Shown: positions 11,601 to 21,305 of the stretch, one piece after another
Numbering within the stretch: the stretch's first letter is position 1
How the letters are laid out: every line of letters begins with the position of its first letter
Assembly (NCBI GenBank): GCA_032718475.1
Contig: JAUCBJ010006595.1
Coordinates: forward strand, 38,927-102,926
DNA length: 64,000 nt
Direction: 5' to 3'
Origin: Nemertoderma westbladi
Taxonomy: Eukaryota > Xenacoelomorpha > Nemertodermatida > Nemertodermatidae
Made by a program: the position numbers and the translations under genes
The notes under the pieces: model-generated
Told to the model about the DNA's origin: nothing
What the model saw: only the letters and a program-made list of their open reading frames with translations
Database searches by the model: none

Positions 11601-12911
11601 AACGTCGATAGTCAGTTCAAGGACCGCGCGCTGACCAAACTCAGTCTGAGAGACTCAGCTGCGGAGAAACTGAGTAGCGCTGGATTTGCCGTGTTTCAAG
11701 ACGTTTGTATACAGAACTTACATTCATCCGTTATACAAAGACCCCGAATATCTACAGGTTATTCTGTCGTGGAAATACAGACAGTGGGTCCACTTACGGA
11801 GACCGACGCTCCCACTTCGCCTATACAGCTGGAGGATGAACCAGTATGCTTGGAATCAGAAGCGATTCAACCTACAGCTTCCCGGAGCAGTGACAATGAT
11901 TATGTCAAAGAGTGGTATCAAGGTCCACAGCGTCTCACAGCGTACGATTATCGACACGCCAACTACGTTTCTCGAAAACGTTGTCGATTATGCGCATCGA
12001 GAGACCACTTCACTCCTCTAGACTCGAGCGTACCTTGTTCCTATTTCCTCGAACAACCGATGATGGAAATATATTGTGCTTATTGCCGGCTTAATAACTC
12101 TCATATATTTGCCGTCTGCCCACAATTTATGACTCAATGTCACTACTGTCAACTTAAAGGACATGAAAGTTACAATTGTCCCTTTAATCGCGATTTAGAG
12201 AGCGTAGACGAGATGATCACCCTGCGATACATCCGAGCTTGGGAAGCGAACGCCGATTTACATTGCGAATCCCGACATCGCTATTACCCTGGACGAGCTT
12301 ACGAGGGAGTTTACGCGTTCCATCCTTATCTATTCGCGTCGATTGAACAGAAAACACGCGTACCAAGTTACGAGTTAATGAAGCGTGTTGGTGAGTGTAT
12401 TTCCACCAAGTTTGTCAGGAAATACCTTAGAAACGTTAACCCTAATGATATAACCACATATCACCTGATCAATTTTATCCGTCAGGACCCTGAGTATGGC
12501 GACATCTTTGTGAACTCGCATCCTGAACTACAGGAAATATCTCGGCGACCATATGAATATCGAACCCGAGAACGCGAGCTGGAGAGAACCATTAAACCGA
12601 GAAAGTTCCTCACCACTCACGGTCCACCCACCGCTAGTGTCCAGACGACCCGTCAAGGACCCGTAGGAGCTGCTGTCCTGAGACGCGCTCTAAAGGCCGT
12701 TAGACCTCGCTCCACTGAGGTTGATATTATTCAACCAGGTACTTCGACCGGCGGGTATACCGATCGTAACCCTGCGCCTTCTGATGCAATTATATTGCAC
12801 CCTTCGCCTAGGAGCTACAGCCCTCCTTGTAAAGTGGCTCGCCCCAAAGAGAAAAGGACTCTTGCTAGCTTTAAAAAACTGCGTAAACGCCGTCCGCGCA
12901 AGAAAGACTAA
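8658..12911 (+). CDS. ORF-X, copy A: unknown 1,417-aa zinc-cluster protein of a BEL/Pao element
   Basis: Intact ORF between pol and the 3' LTR. The ATG is the first in frame and is shared with copy C. I do not recognise the family. Visible features: a Cys/His-rich patch starting with CDEC at about residue 223; a charged, Gln/Glu-rich, probably coiled-coil segment at about 370-460; a long conserved middle with no motif I can name; a cluster of three possible zinc sites at about residues 1109-1174, namely CX2CX4HX9C, CX2CX5HX4C and a classical CX2CX4HX4C knuckle (CHYCQLKGHESYNC); a Ser/Pro-rich linker; and a strongly basic tail (about the last 30 residues) suggesting RNA binding or nuclear import. 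There is no signal peptide and no clear membrane segment, so a classical Env is unlikely. The element's own Gag already has zinc knuckles, so this would be a second nucleic-acid-binding protein. Confidence 0.85.
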   Translation: MTELIEDDLGIRERYILPLQAFVDSLIRGDADPTTTEDDGRYIEPPMSQEQLTRELDYRKFTARYTHRNGTYMDFLTTGHPIDLHDTDDVDTEREMVLFKYHTQRSRNDKSRIEHENSIRNKLEREDVEEPDKRSGFNEYLEFLRETYLNVASQQNLETRYPQGIHPDPIMELKRLYFTMMYLTADRPLPVVPDSFEQMEEYCKTGERSPAFPLQDMRLWYYCDECPRPNQQIERHKHPRRRCAKHSFTRYTYGSFERNLFDVSPTVARLKRSLNKPMIRVPEYSVRPPHSQVIPQTLDPNSITDPPELYSLFKDLVLPEQLIGGTPVVGSLDIRQPYLAGLGRGHLISPFNPYNRPGLPPIQPVTEVEESVIRNALDAIRQKIGKGTYDCLEKRKLQQQVQAVKELALPQFDREIQNLEEDIERGRTYSLQEFLDERLQQQAEENQLEERHIELTEREEAALAQPEAQILVTDLYSKTILHPSMVPHFKDKLFATVQPQPVNTDLRSHELVADAPMLQRPPVEAARVDGVLVEPPDNRADLVRRMVHDVNIRARPLLDSFYGIKDHPYYVHLKQYYMVKPEDPTHSLKFLPLINPLDLVELEQLQKHLDQLVKLNSFRKPYNISRIEKEILPPYNLDGFIKTRLVHWNLDVLFEEERIKRYGDVETYTTQCLKYRDLPNASECATLWHPVGMTLENATKEWNETLNVIEMYGVVTYDNEGSVPVGELGTTRMIHIRGLAGSTHVFTRACSDVIDYSFETLTETQKKLRHGQFELAQRYVTDTERKPAMGIDGSMLPQPVLEMLFNERILKIGSAVYGDLQNDFRNMENIPYPFVDTQLIAPWAEGRGFFRTMYANTPSDITKVQRTSIGHLAFQEYGWNFKVENPINYQQVYGDHYSRLYFDGPLTAPGAVYSFMSVPLRPSLAIYTIFENAALAGWLADVCSRTIRAHPLILGTKLAKLDEHNKFIRFECFRRFLTPFRNVDSQFKDRALTKLSLRDSAAEKLSSAGFAVFQDVCIQNLHSSVIQRPRISTGYSVVEIQTVGPLTETDAPTSPIQLEDEPVCLESEAIQPTASRSSDNDYVKEWYQGPQRLTAYDYRHANYVSRKRCRLCASRDHFTPLDSSVPCSYFLEQPMMEIYCAYCRLNNSHIFAVCPQFMTQCHYCQLKGHESYNCPFNRDLESVDEMITLRYIRAWEANADLHCESRHRYYPGRAYEGVYAFHPYLFASIEQKTRVPSYELMKRVGECISTKFVRKYLRNVNPNDITTYHLINFIRQDPEYGDIFVNSHPELQEISRRPYEYRTRERELERTIKPRKFLTTHGPPTASVQTTRQGPVGAAVLRRALKAVRPRSTEVDIIQPGTSTGGYTDRNPAPSDAIILHPSPRSYSPPCKVARPKEKRTLASFKKLRKRRPRKKD

Positions 12912-12980
12912 CTGTTTAGAGTATTTATGTATATTAGAAATTGTGATTTTGTATATTTTATAGACTTAAATCCCATTTTC

Positions 12981-12989
12981 TGGGAGCGG
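12981..12989 (+). promoter_or_regulatory. Polypurine-tract-like sequence before the 3' LTR, copy A
   Basis: TGGGAGCGG lies directly before the LTR start TGTAAAAGC. The identical sequence abuts the 3' LTR of copy C on the minus strand (22460-22468). It is absent before the LTRs at 39553 and 63148, as expected for outer flanks. Its role as plus-strand primer is inferred from position. Confidence 0.55.
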
Positions 12990-13700
12990 TGTAAAAGCTT
13001 TTGTGGGATAACTGATTCGTTTGCCTTGCTAACCAGTTCCCCCCAGGCGCTAGAATACTCTAAAAAGGGATCTATAACTCGAATAGCGCAAGCTACCGGC
13101 TGATTGGCTGATTCGCTGTGCGAAGGGATCTGGGCTACGTTTGATTGTCCAACCAGCTTGGGAAAGTTGCCCCACAGCCCTGCTTCTGTATCTGCCAATA
13201 GGATTTGAGTTGATTTTGATTTCGACCTATCACAGATCTACTGAACTGAATTTTCCTATCTGTATGCTCTTTCTCTGTGTTGGGTGGAAGCCTTTGTAAA
13301 TAAGGTTATTCTTATCAGTTTTCAGTGTTGTTGGTCTTTCTTTCCTGAGCCAGGAGAGAACGGCTTGGAAATATTTTGTGCTTTTCTGTTTTAGTCTAAC
13401 ACTAGTAGGCTTAATTATAAGGACATATATCCGTTATCACAAACTAATGAACGTAACACACACTGAATCACTGTGCATACTTTTATATTGTTATACTGCT
13501 ATTTACTGTCAGTTCTTCATAATATGGTTGATGAATTATTATATTTGGAATAACGATAAATAACCCCGAAACCCAATATTCTTGATATACCGAAGGTAAG
13601 AGAGAAAGGTTACATATAACGATTGTGACTTATGTTAAAGTGGTTTGAAGTGAATCTAATGTTATTTGATAGACCCTACATGAGTCGGTCCGTGTTCCTT

Positions 13701-13710
13701 TTATATATAA
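13701..13710 (+). promoter_or_regulatory. TATA-like box in the LTR of copy A
   Basis: TTATATATAA lies about 710 bp into the LTR. The position is conserved as TTATATGTGA or TTATATATGA in the other LTRs, followed about 25-40 bp later by the well conserved GATCGGCAGAT and GTGCAG sequences, where transcription could begin. The role is inferred from position and conservation. Confidence 0.45.
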
Positions 13711-13978
13711 CTAAAATCAGTGAAGATCGGCAGATCAGTGTGCAGTATTGTGCAGCATTGTGTATGAATGAGACTGATAACGAAGCATTTCCTAAAGAAT
13801 GCGCCATATATGTGAATTATAACTAAGCCATATCGTTGTGAGTAGTTTAAGTCATAACTCTGTTTGTATAGATAAAGCGCCACGTCCTAAAGGAACTGTT
13901 AATATTCCCCGAAGGTGAATAATATTGTCAGAGATTATATAATACTGTCAGTCGAATAATACATTAGGCTTACATAGC

Positions 13979-13984
13979 AATAAA
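13979..13984 (+). terminator. Polyadenylation signal AATAAA in the LTR of copy A
   Basis: Canonical AATAAA about 270 bp downstream of the TATA-like box and 170 bp before the LTR end, the usual layout of U3-R-U5. I did not find the same exact hexamer conserved in all other LTRs, so confidence is moderate. Confidence 0.4.
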
Positions 13985-14169
13985 ATTAAGCCGTCGAACC
14001 CAATCTCCCGGGTATATCCAGCGGGTGAATGATCGCGCACAGATTGGTTTGACTAGTGTAGTGAATTAAATACTTGTCATAGGCTAAAGGTGATTTATTA
14101 TCTGGAAGACATCCTAATTTGGCGGGTTAAACTGCCAAAGGTCTAAAAGCGCGAACAATCGGATCAAGG

Positions 14170-16920
14170 ATGGAAGAAGTGGTTTATCCTGACCCACTTT
14201 TAATTCTTCCAGGGGCAGTGCTCACTAGAGTACTTATAGCCGTAGAAGAACATCAAGCGGACTGGATGAAAAATAAGAGATCGACCAGGGACAGTTATGC
14301 CAGATACCCGCTGGAAGAACTAAGGTCTATAGTAGAGACTCAATGGAACTTCCCCGGACCCGGACTCCCGTTTAACTTATCGGAAGCTGCCTGGGAAGAC
14401 TTATATCAAATGGGCGTAGTTAGAGACACCCGAGATCCCGCTGTATGGAAGAGGTCAGCAGCCGGATATATCCAGGGATTCTTCAACTCCTTGGGATGAG
14501 TAGAAGCACAGTTATTCCAACAACAACAGGGACCTCAAGAGCAGGGAGAACTGCTTTACCAAGTGAGAGAACGTATATTGAGGATCAGATTAATCCTTTC
14601 AGCCTTTGAAGAGGCCTCGAAGAGAAGTAGTAGAGAAGAGAATACATCACTGTAGGTGGCAGTAAAGACTTGGTTCCAACGAGTGAATGCTAAAGTCCAG
14701 GGAACAACACGATGGAAGGCTCAGTTAACGGAACGAATAGCCTGTGGAGAATCAACCGATCAACCGAAGGATGCTATTGACATTTATCTGTCGGATTATC
14801 AACAATTGATAGGTGACAAGGAGCTAAGGAAACGCCTAGCTGGACTTCACCCCAATAGTGAAGAAGCCAAATTCATTTTAGCCTCCTTAGATGTGGAGAT
14901 ATTAACTGCGGAGCAGGCTAACCGAGCTGCAACCGCGGAAGGTGAATTAAAAGCTGCAGCGGCGGAAGTTGAAAAAAGGGCAGTGGCTGCAGCGGCAGAA
15001 GCTGATAGAAAAGCGGCAGCGGCAGCGGCAGCGGCAGCGGCAGCGGCAGCGGCAGCGGCAGCGGCAGCGGCAGCGGCAGCGGCAGCGGCAGAAGTTAACC
15101 AAAAGGTGGTGGCATCAGAAGTAGAACGTAAAGCTGCCACAGTAGAAGCTGAATGGAGGGCAGCTGAAGCAAAAGTACAACTAGAGTTGGAGAGCATTCA
15201 GGCGAGACAAGATTACTTAAATAAACAAAGGGCAGCCGCAACTACTGAGTCAATCTACTCCCAGAAGACATGGATTTACCTCCTCAGATGAAGGTACTAC
15301 TACTGATTCCGAGTGTAAAGGTAACCAAGATCGTTCAAACGGACGTAGAAGAGCGCCCCAAAGACATAAGTTGCCTAACTTACCCCTATGGTGAGAAGGG
15401 AACTAGCTAATGTAGACTTAAGTAATAGAGAGTCAACAGCCCAAATTATAAGAGTAGAAAGACTCCCTACTATAGTAGATGAGCCAGAAATAATTAGGCC
15501 TCTTAGCGAAGCCACTCCTTTAATAGAGACTCCTTTAAGCACAGAACACAACTCTAAATTCCCTTTGCATAGTAACAAACTACCCTTGTCCAGTAGACAA
15601 CCGCCCGAATCTCGGACTGTTATTGACACCGAGCAAGATATAATAACCGGACTGTCCCCGGTCGTCCCGATGTGCCATCCAGCTACGAAGTTGGCGGCTC
15701 CCGCACCCAGTGAATGGAGGAAGGATGACGGGGATGGAAGAATTGCTCGGGAAATTGGAGGAAAACAAAATCCAGTCCTCTAAACAAGTCCAAGAATTGG
15801 AAGGGACTGTTAAACTGTTAAAGGGAACAGTAAGAGAGAGTAAATTAGAGCGGCAAGAAGTACAGCAACAGATCGCTCTCGAATGCGATAAATTAGTATA
15901 TATACAAATTATATACAAATGGGTATACCACCACCCTCTGTAACAATGTGTCAGCCCATTACGTCTGAAGTATTTCATGCGCAAGGTGTGGAGCCTACAC
16001 ACATCTATAGTGCTAGTGAAGTAGAAACTCCTATAGTAAACCCTATTAAGAGTATTAATAAGCCTGTCGATAATGATATCCCATACCGATCTGATAATAA
16101 TCCGAGAAATTTATATACTGATAATTTGATATTAAATAGTACGATGGCTCAAGAAAGCTTCATACATCAGATGGCTAGAACAGAAGCCCGTAAAGCGGTA
16201 AAGGTGCGAGAGGTCGTCAAGTGTAATGGAGATGAGATGAAGTGGTTACCTTTTAATGAATATTATAAGGATAACATACAAAACTATGTACTATCCAGTG
16301 GAGAGAAATTACGATTCCTCATTGAGTGCTTGGAAGGACCTCCCAAGTTAATGGCGTTAAAGTTTATTGGACATCCGGACGGATTGAGACAAGTTTGGGA
16401 TACACTTAACATCAGGTATGGTAATAGGACTAACATAGCTAGATATCTGTATGTGAAATTAGTAGCGCCCAGAAAATTTCTTAGCAGCGGGATTATAGAG
16501 TTTTCCGATGAAATTCAGGAGATCTGTAGACAGTTAGACTGGTTAGGTAAGTCTCATGAATACCAGATTTCTATGGTTGTAGGAGCCATAGCATCAACTT
16601 TGCCAAAGGGCGGAGTAGGTACTCGCTGGGACAAAAAGGTTCTCTATTTGATGGACCAACAACATAGAGATCCAACCATGGCTGACCTTATGTCGTTCTT
16701 AAACAGAGAGGTAAGACTACAGCTCATAAAACAGTCTAGAGAGAAGACTCCGAAAACCAAGGTAAGTAAAAAACCCATTACTAGGAGAAAGGTAACACAA
16801 GTGTGTTATACGGATGATTATGAAAGTCAAACGTCTTATGACGAAAATAGTGGCAGAGACACCGTAAGATCTTATTACACGAATAAAGTCAAGAAAGATG
16901 TAAGTAAACCTAAGGCTTGA
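14170..16920 (+). pseudogene. Gag pseudogene, copy B
   Basis: The sequence begins in the DPLLILPGAVLTRVLIAVEEHQ block, so the first about 110 residues seen in copies A and C are missing. The pieces readable in different frames are 14170-14499, 14656-15291, 15388-15783 and 15919-16920, separated by stops and small indels. They retain the region lost from copy A (NFPGPGLPFNLSEAAW), the Ala/Glu-rich stretch, and the DUF1759-like domain (MKWLPFNEYYKD, WDTLNIRYGN). An ATG at 14170 happens to sit 13 bp after the LTR, but nothing suggests that it is used. It is non-functional. Confidence 0.85.
15009..15092 (+). repeat. GCGGCA microsatellite inside gag, copy B
   Basis: About 13-14 uninterrupted GCGGCA hexamers encode a run of roughly 27 alanines within the Ala/Glu-rich Gag segment. 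Copies A and C have the same region with shorter runs broken by Glu, Lys and Arg codons. This is an expansion in copy B. Antisense frames across it are shadows. Confidence 0.9.
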
Positions 16921-18380
16921 ACCAGTGGCAAGAGAGAACAGATAACAACTCCCCCTACGTCTCCCAAGAGAATTCCTGGTAGGAAGCCTGAAGAAAGAGC
17001 TAGCGTACAAAATACAAAGCAAGTTAAGATAAGTAACATCAAACCTAAGTGTGTATTGTGCGACGGGCCACATCGCTTGAGTGGGTGTGAGGAATTCTTG
17101 AAGAAAGAATTAAAGGACAGACGTGATGACATCAAAGGAAAACCTGTTACTCAGCCGTGAGGTGTGCTAAGTGTGGAGCGAAACATCATATCTTACTACA
17201 CACCAAGTTTGATAAGGTACCGGTAAGTGAGCCCGAACTACATGTACAATTCAGTGATGTGAACAACACTGACCATAGTTCGGAGATGGAAGGATTCTAT
17301 ACAGATGAATTTTCAGACGAAAATGAATCTTGTTATATGATCAACACAACTGTATATCGAGCCCTTACATATGAGACAGAATCAGAGGGAGAAGAACACC
17401 AACTATCTATTCCGGATTGACAGCTTTCATGGAAAGTTTCGACAACATCCGTCGGCATCTGAGAGTTCCCAGTGGTGCAACTAAGAGTACATGGACAAGG
17501 TAAGAGCTTAATAGTGAATGCCCTCCTTGACTCTGGTAGTATAGACACCTTCATTGATAAGGGCCTGGCCGAAGATATCTTTGCTGGTCAACCAAGGTTC
17601 CGAACCAAACTGAACCTTTCTGGGATTATGCAGGTTTAGAAATCTACAGTATCCACGGACTTTTATGTTGGATCGTTGTCCACTCCCCAAGATGAACTAG
17701 ATGAGAATAGTGTAAGGTCAGTTAAAATGGTGGCAATAAAGAACTTTGCCACTAGCCAAGTAGAGCCTTACAACTGGGATGAAGACCATTTTACCCAGCA
17801 ATACAACATACCTAGATTCAGAACAGATTACCCAGGGGTACAGATACTGCTCGGCCAGAATGCGCACGAAGCGCTTGAGACCCTAGAGAAACGGCCTGCT
17901 CGATCACGACCACTACAAACCTACGCGGGAAGAACGAGAGTAGGTTGGTATTTCACGGGACCTTCCCACAGGACTTTGCAGGAAAGATCGAAGGGAGAGC
18001 AAGTCCACCAGGTAAGTGAGTGTGAGGAAGCCGTGAGCGAAGAGGATATCCCAGCTGAGGAAACTCTATGCTCCTCAGACAACGACGACATCCAGATTTT
18101 ATATGACGAGGAGAATACCATTGAACTCCTCACTGAGAATCAAACTTGGTCAAACCAAGTTAATTTGTATAACCTCATCTGTGAAAACAACGGACTATTA
18201 ACTTACGACCACAAACTCAATGAGGTGGTAGAGCGATATAATGATAAGATACGCGATGAACACGCGGTACGATTCTTTACTCAAGAAGCTGTAGAGCCTA
18301 ATTCCTACGACAAAGCGTTATCCGTCGAGGAAGAGAGAGCTAAGCAAATTCAAGAAATGACTACTCGTTATCTTAAGTAA
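16921..18380 (+). pseudogene. Nucleocapsid and protease pseudogene, copy B
   Basis: Zinc-knuckle sequence (CVLCDGPHRLSGCEEF) begins near 17049 but is broken: the middle knuckle CYNC...GH is missing and a stop precedes CAKCGAKHHILLH at about 17160. Readable frames continue at 17157-17420 and 17676-18380. The protease Asp-Ser-Gly triad is present as DSGS near 17530, followed by the conserved AIKNFATSQVEPYNWDED block and the EEERAKQIQE block. At 18380 the sequence jumps directly to a region that lies after the RT in copy C; about 1.4 kb, including the YMDD box, is lost. Confidence 0.8.
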
Positions 18381-20507
18381 TAACTAATGAAGTCTGTCAG
18401 TTCAGCGTCTTTGTTACCAACAGAGTAGCTATTATACTCAGTCGCACTAATATAGATCAATGGAGACATTGCCCTGGGAAGATTAATCCAGCAGATATCG
18501 CTTCCAGAGGAGCAACTCCTCAAGAACTGATAGACACTCCGGATTGGTTAGGTGGCCCCGACTTCCTAGTTAAAGAAGAGGAGGAATGGCCCCTCATCTC
18601 ACCACCGCGGAGATCAGACAAGGCAAGTGAGCAGAGAAAGTCAAACCGAAAACCCGGATGAGTAAATCAAAGCTGTTTAAGCCAGCGATAGATCTGTCTG
18701 TGCTACACACCACCGGTAATGCCACAGTGGATCCGAATCCACCCATGGATGTTACTCGAACCATAAATAAATCCGTCATAGAAATAAGGGAAAGAGATTG
18801 GAAATCTGGAACACCAGACGTCTCACAAGGACTCTCTCCTCTCATCCAAAGAGCGATGGCTCATTATAGCTCCTGGAATCGGATTTGCAAGGCCATTGTG
18901 TATTTAAAACGATGTTTTCATCATCACTATTCCAGGACAAAGATCGCTAATGATGCCACCTCAGTAGTAGCTGAAAAGGTCCACGCTACCAAAGACCTTC
19001 CCACTTATCGGCTGCCTGATAGGTTTCTGACTGAGAAGATCAGTTACCAAGAAAGGACATAATGATGCCAACAAGCAGATACTGAGACTCCTGCAATGTT
19101 ACGATAATTCCGAAAAGTATTTCCTGTTGTTGAGAAATCCACAGATGCGCTTAAGTGATCCTTTCTCTAGCACAATGATAGATGGGCTAATACGTGTCGG
19201 AGGGAGATTAACCAATGCTCCATTGTCCTTTGACACTAAGTTTCCCATACTCATTAGAAATCTTGAAATACAAATCAAGATGATTGTAGATGTTCATAGT
19301 AAACTTTACCACGCTGGTAGAGAACGAGTTCTTAGCAAAATTCGAGCTCGCTATTATTTCCATAAGCCCTGTAGAACTCTAAACCAAGTTCTTAGGAACT
19401 GTATACCCTGTAGGAAAGCATTTAGTAGGCCTTTAATACAGCGAGAGGCAGAATTACCTAGGGAACGAGTAAGCTGTTATGAACCACCCTTTACCAATAC
19501 TGGTGTGGATTTATTTGGCCCTATTGAAGTATATCGTGCTAGGACTATAGTCCAGCGATGGTGCGTCATCTTTGTTTGTATGACTTGTAGAGCGATCCAT
19601 CTTGATATGGTGAACGATCTATCTACCAACAGCTTCATACTGAGTTTACGCCGACAATTCGCTCGTTTTGGAACTAGCAACACTATATGATCTGTCAAAG
19701 GTACTAATTTCATTGGCGCCAATAACGACATTAAAGCTTACGTAAACGATTGGAACCAAAGACAGGTGGACGATCAGCTAAGAGTAACAGCATTTAGGTG
19801 GACCTTCAATGCCGCTGATGCCCCTTGGTGGGGAGGAAGTTGGGAGAGACTCATACGTAGCGCAAAGACCGCATTTCACTTTATAGTGCCGTGCCGCGCG
19901 TATCTCACCGACAAACTTTTGTGGATGTTAATGGAGGAAATCGCCACCTATCTCAACGAGAGACCGCTTATGCCAGTCTCATCGAGTCCAGACTCCCTAG
20001 AAGCGCTAACACCCGCGCATTTCCTACTAAAAAAAACTTGGAGCCATGCTCCCGCAGTCGGAAATAACAGACGGAGACAAGTACTGGCAACAAACTTGGC
20101 AACTTATGCAGTTATTATCCCATCATTTCTCTGACCATTTTGAAAAATATTACCTTCCTACGCTACAACTTCGAACCAAGTGGTTTGCGCAGCATGAAAA
20201 CGTCAGCGCCGGAGACATGGTCATTATTGTGGAATCAGATCTTCCCCGTAAGAGGTGGCGCACAGGTCGTAACATCGAGACTCATATATCCAATGATGGT
20301 GTAGTGAGATCGGTGGAACTCGTCGTCATGCGACGTAACTTCAAGAAACCTGGAATTGTGTTCGAAACTCAACAACTTAATCGCCCGGTTGGTCATTTAT
20401 GTTTATTGGAAAGAGACCGAGAGTTGTCCGGTAACTATGAAAAACAAGAGACTCTTCCCACGACCACCTCCCTAATCCAACAAACATCTATGGACTCCCC
20501 AACGTAA
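18381..20507 (+). pseudogene. RNase H remnant and integrase pseudogene, copy B
   Basis: It starts with the end of the RNase H/connector region (QFSVFVTNRVAI..., frame-broken), then the pre-integrase linker (18658-19062), then integrase in pieces 19127-19690 and 19766-20507. GVDLFGP and GGSWERLIRS are retained. The codon after SNT is now a stop (19687-19689), just before the second catalytic Asp region. The DUF5641-like tail is present to the natural stop at 20507. The gene is non-functional. Confidence 0.8.
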
Positions 20508-21305
20508 CAGCGTTTGGAATGGGTGTGTGACTACATTATTTGATTTGTTTATTTTATATTTATGTACGCATTATTATGTAATTTATATTACTATGATCGT
20601 TTTCTTTAATTTTATTTAGTAGAATAATATTTTAACGATTATTTAGTAGATTAGTGCAATATATTTCGTATTTTATTACTTAATTACTTAGTATAATATA
20701 TTTCGTTAACGGCGAGAAATAATTTTGTTTTCTCTTTCCTTACTGTCCGTATCCTACTATAAATATGTGACTATAGTAAGATGAAAAGTCAGTACTTATT
20801 AAAGTACAAAATACCGCTCCTACTATACTTAGGTATTATTGGTAAAGTAGAGTATTAGGAATGCAAAGTTCAGATCCTCGTGTCTCAGCTAAACCAAGCT
20901 CTGGGTAGACCTTGGAAACGACTTGCCTCTTCTCACTGACATTGCTTCTTGCAATATTGCTCTCATACCGTATCTTAAATAATACATATAGTAGAAAGAT
21001 GTCCATTTAACAGTAGCACAGTCAAAGTAAATCTGTTAAAAACTTTGACCCATAAATCTGTTAAACCCTTTGACCATCTGAAATTCTAGTCGATTAAGAT
21101 ATCGCAACACCTACCGATATACTTGAAAGAACAAATTCTAGAATCAGTGGTTAACGTCCCCAGACATGTTCTGGAATAAATCGGTGCCCATCCTAAATAT
21201 TAACTATTTGTTAAATATTCACAACGTTTGATATAACAAATGTTAAAGGAAATAGGAAAAATCTGTTAAACCCTTAGATCCTTGAAAGATCTAGTCGATT
21301 GAGAT
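20508..21305 (+). other. Copy B sequence downstream of pol, ending in the intergenic repeat
   Basis: This matches 7017 to about 7760 of copy A: the AT-rich tract, the block with AAGCTCTGGGTAGACC, and the first unit of the duplicated repeat. The match stops in the second unit at ATTGAGAT, where the outer end of copy C's LTR begins. No gene is seen. Confidence 0.7.

Larger units (their letters stand above)
1..14157 (+). mobile_element. BEL/Pao-type LTR retrotransposon, copy A (left end outside window)
   Basis: The visible order is leader (1-685), gag-pol pseudogene (686-7016), 1.6 kb intergenic region, intact ORF-X (8658-12911), short purine tract and 3' LTR (12990-14157). Base 1 matches the leader of copy C at about position 37190 on the other strand, so roughly 1.2 kb of leader plus the 5' LTR should lie left of the window. 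BEL/Pao assignment rests on the Pao-type Gag, the CCHC knuckle set, the DSG protease, the integrase and the DUF5641-like C-terminus. Gag-pol is dead (three in-frame stops and two large deletions) whereas ORF-X is open throughout. The size implied by copy C is about 18 kb. Confidence 0.85.
12990..14157 (+). repeat. 3' LTR of copy A (about 1,168 bp, TG...CA)
   Basis: The LTR begins TGTAAAAGC and ends GCGCGAACA. It is homologous over its length to 22459-21306 (-), to 39553-38388 (-) and to 63148 to the window end (+). The copy at the window end is clearly closest (about 5% difference where I compared them); the two LTRs of copy C differ from it by about 14% or more in sample stretches. It contains a TATA-like box and a polyadenylation signal, annotated separately. 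Copy B's truncated gag starts 13 bp after its end, so no unambiguous target duplication can be read here. Confidence 0.85.
14158..21305 (+). mobile_element. BEL/Pao copy B: decayed gag-pol fragment without ORF-X
   Basis: An internal fragment of the same family, starting inside gag and ending inside the pol/ORF-X intergenic repeat. Its left edge touches the outer end of the 3' LTR of copy A. Its right edge touches the outer end of the 3' LTR of copy C, which has the opposite orientation. The leader, the first part of gag, most of the RT and RNase H, and ORF-X are absent. At least ten stops or frameshifts interrupt the rest. Confidence 0.8.

Noticed and set aside
8658-12911. ORF-X as an envelope glycoprotein
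   Set aside because: No signal peptide, no clear membrane-spanning segment and no fusion-peptide-like stretch. Zinc-cluster and basic-tail features point to nucleic-acid binding.
8658-12911. ORF-X as an unrelated host gene caught between elements
   Set aside because: It occurs in the same place and orientation, with the same upstream spacer and the same purine tract and LTR downstream, in two separate copies.
13378-13826. Short ORFs inside the LTR of copy A
   Set aside because: They are not conserved as frames in the other three LTR copies and are explained by chance.
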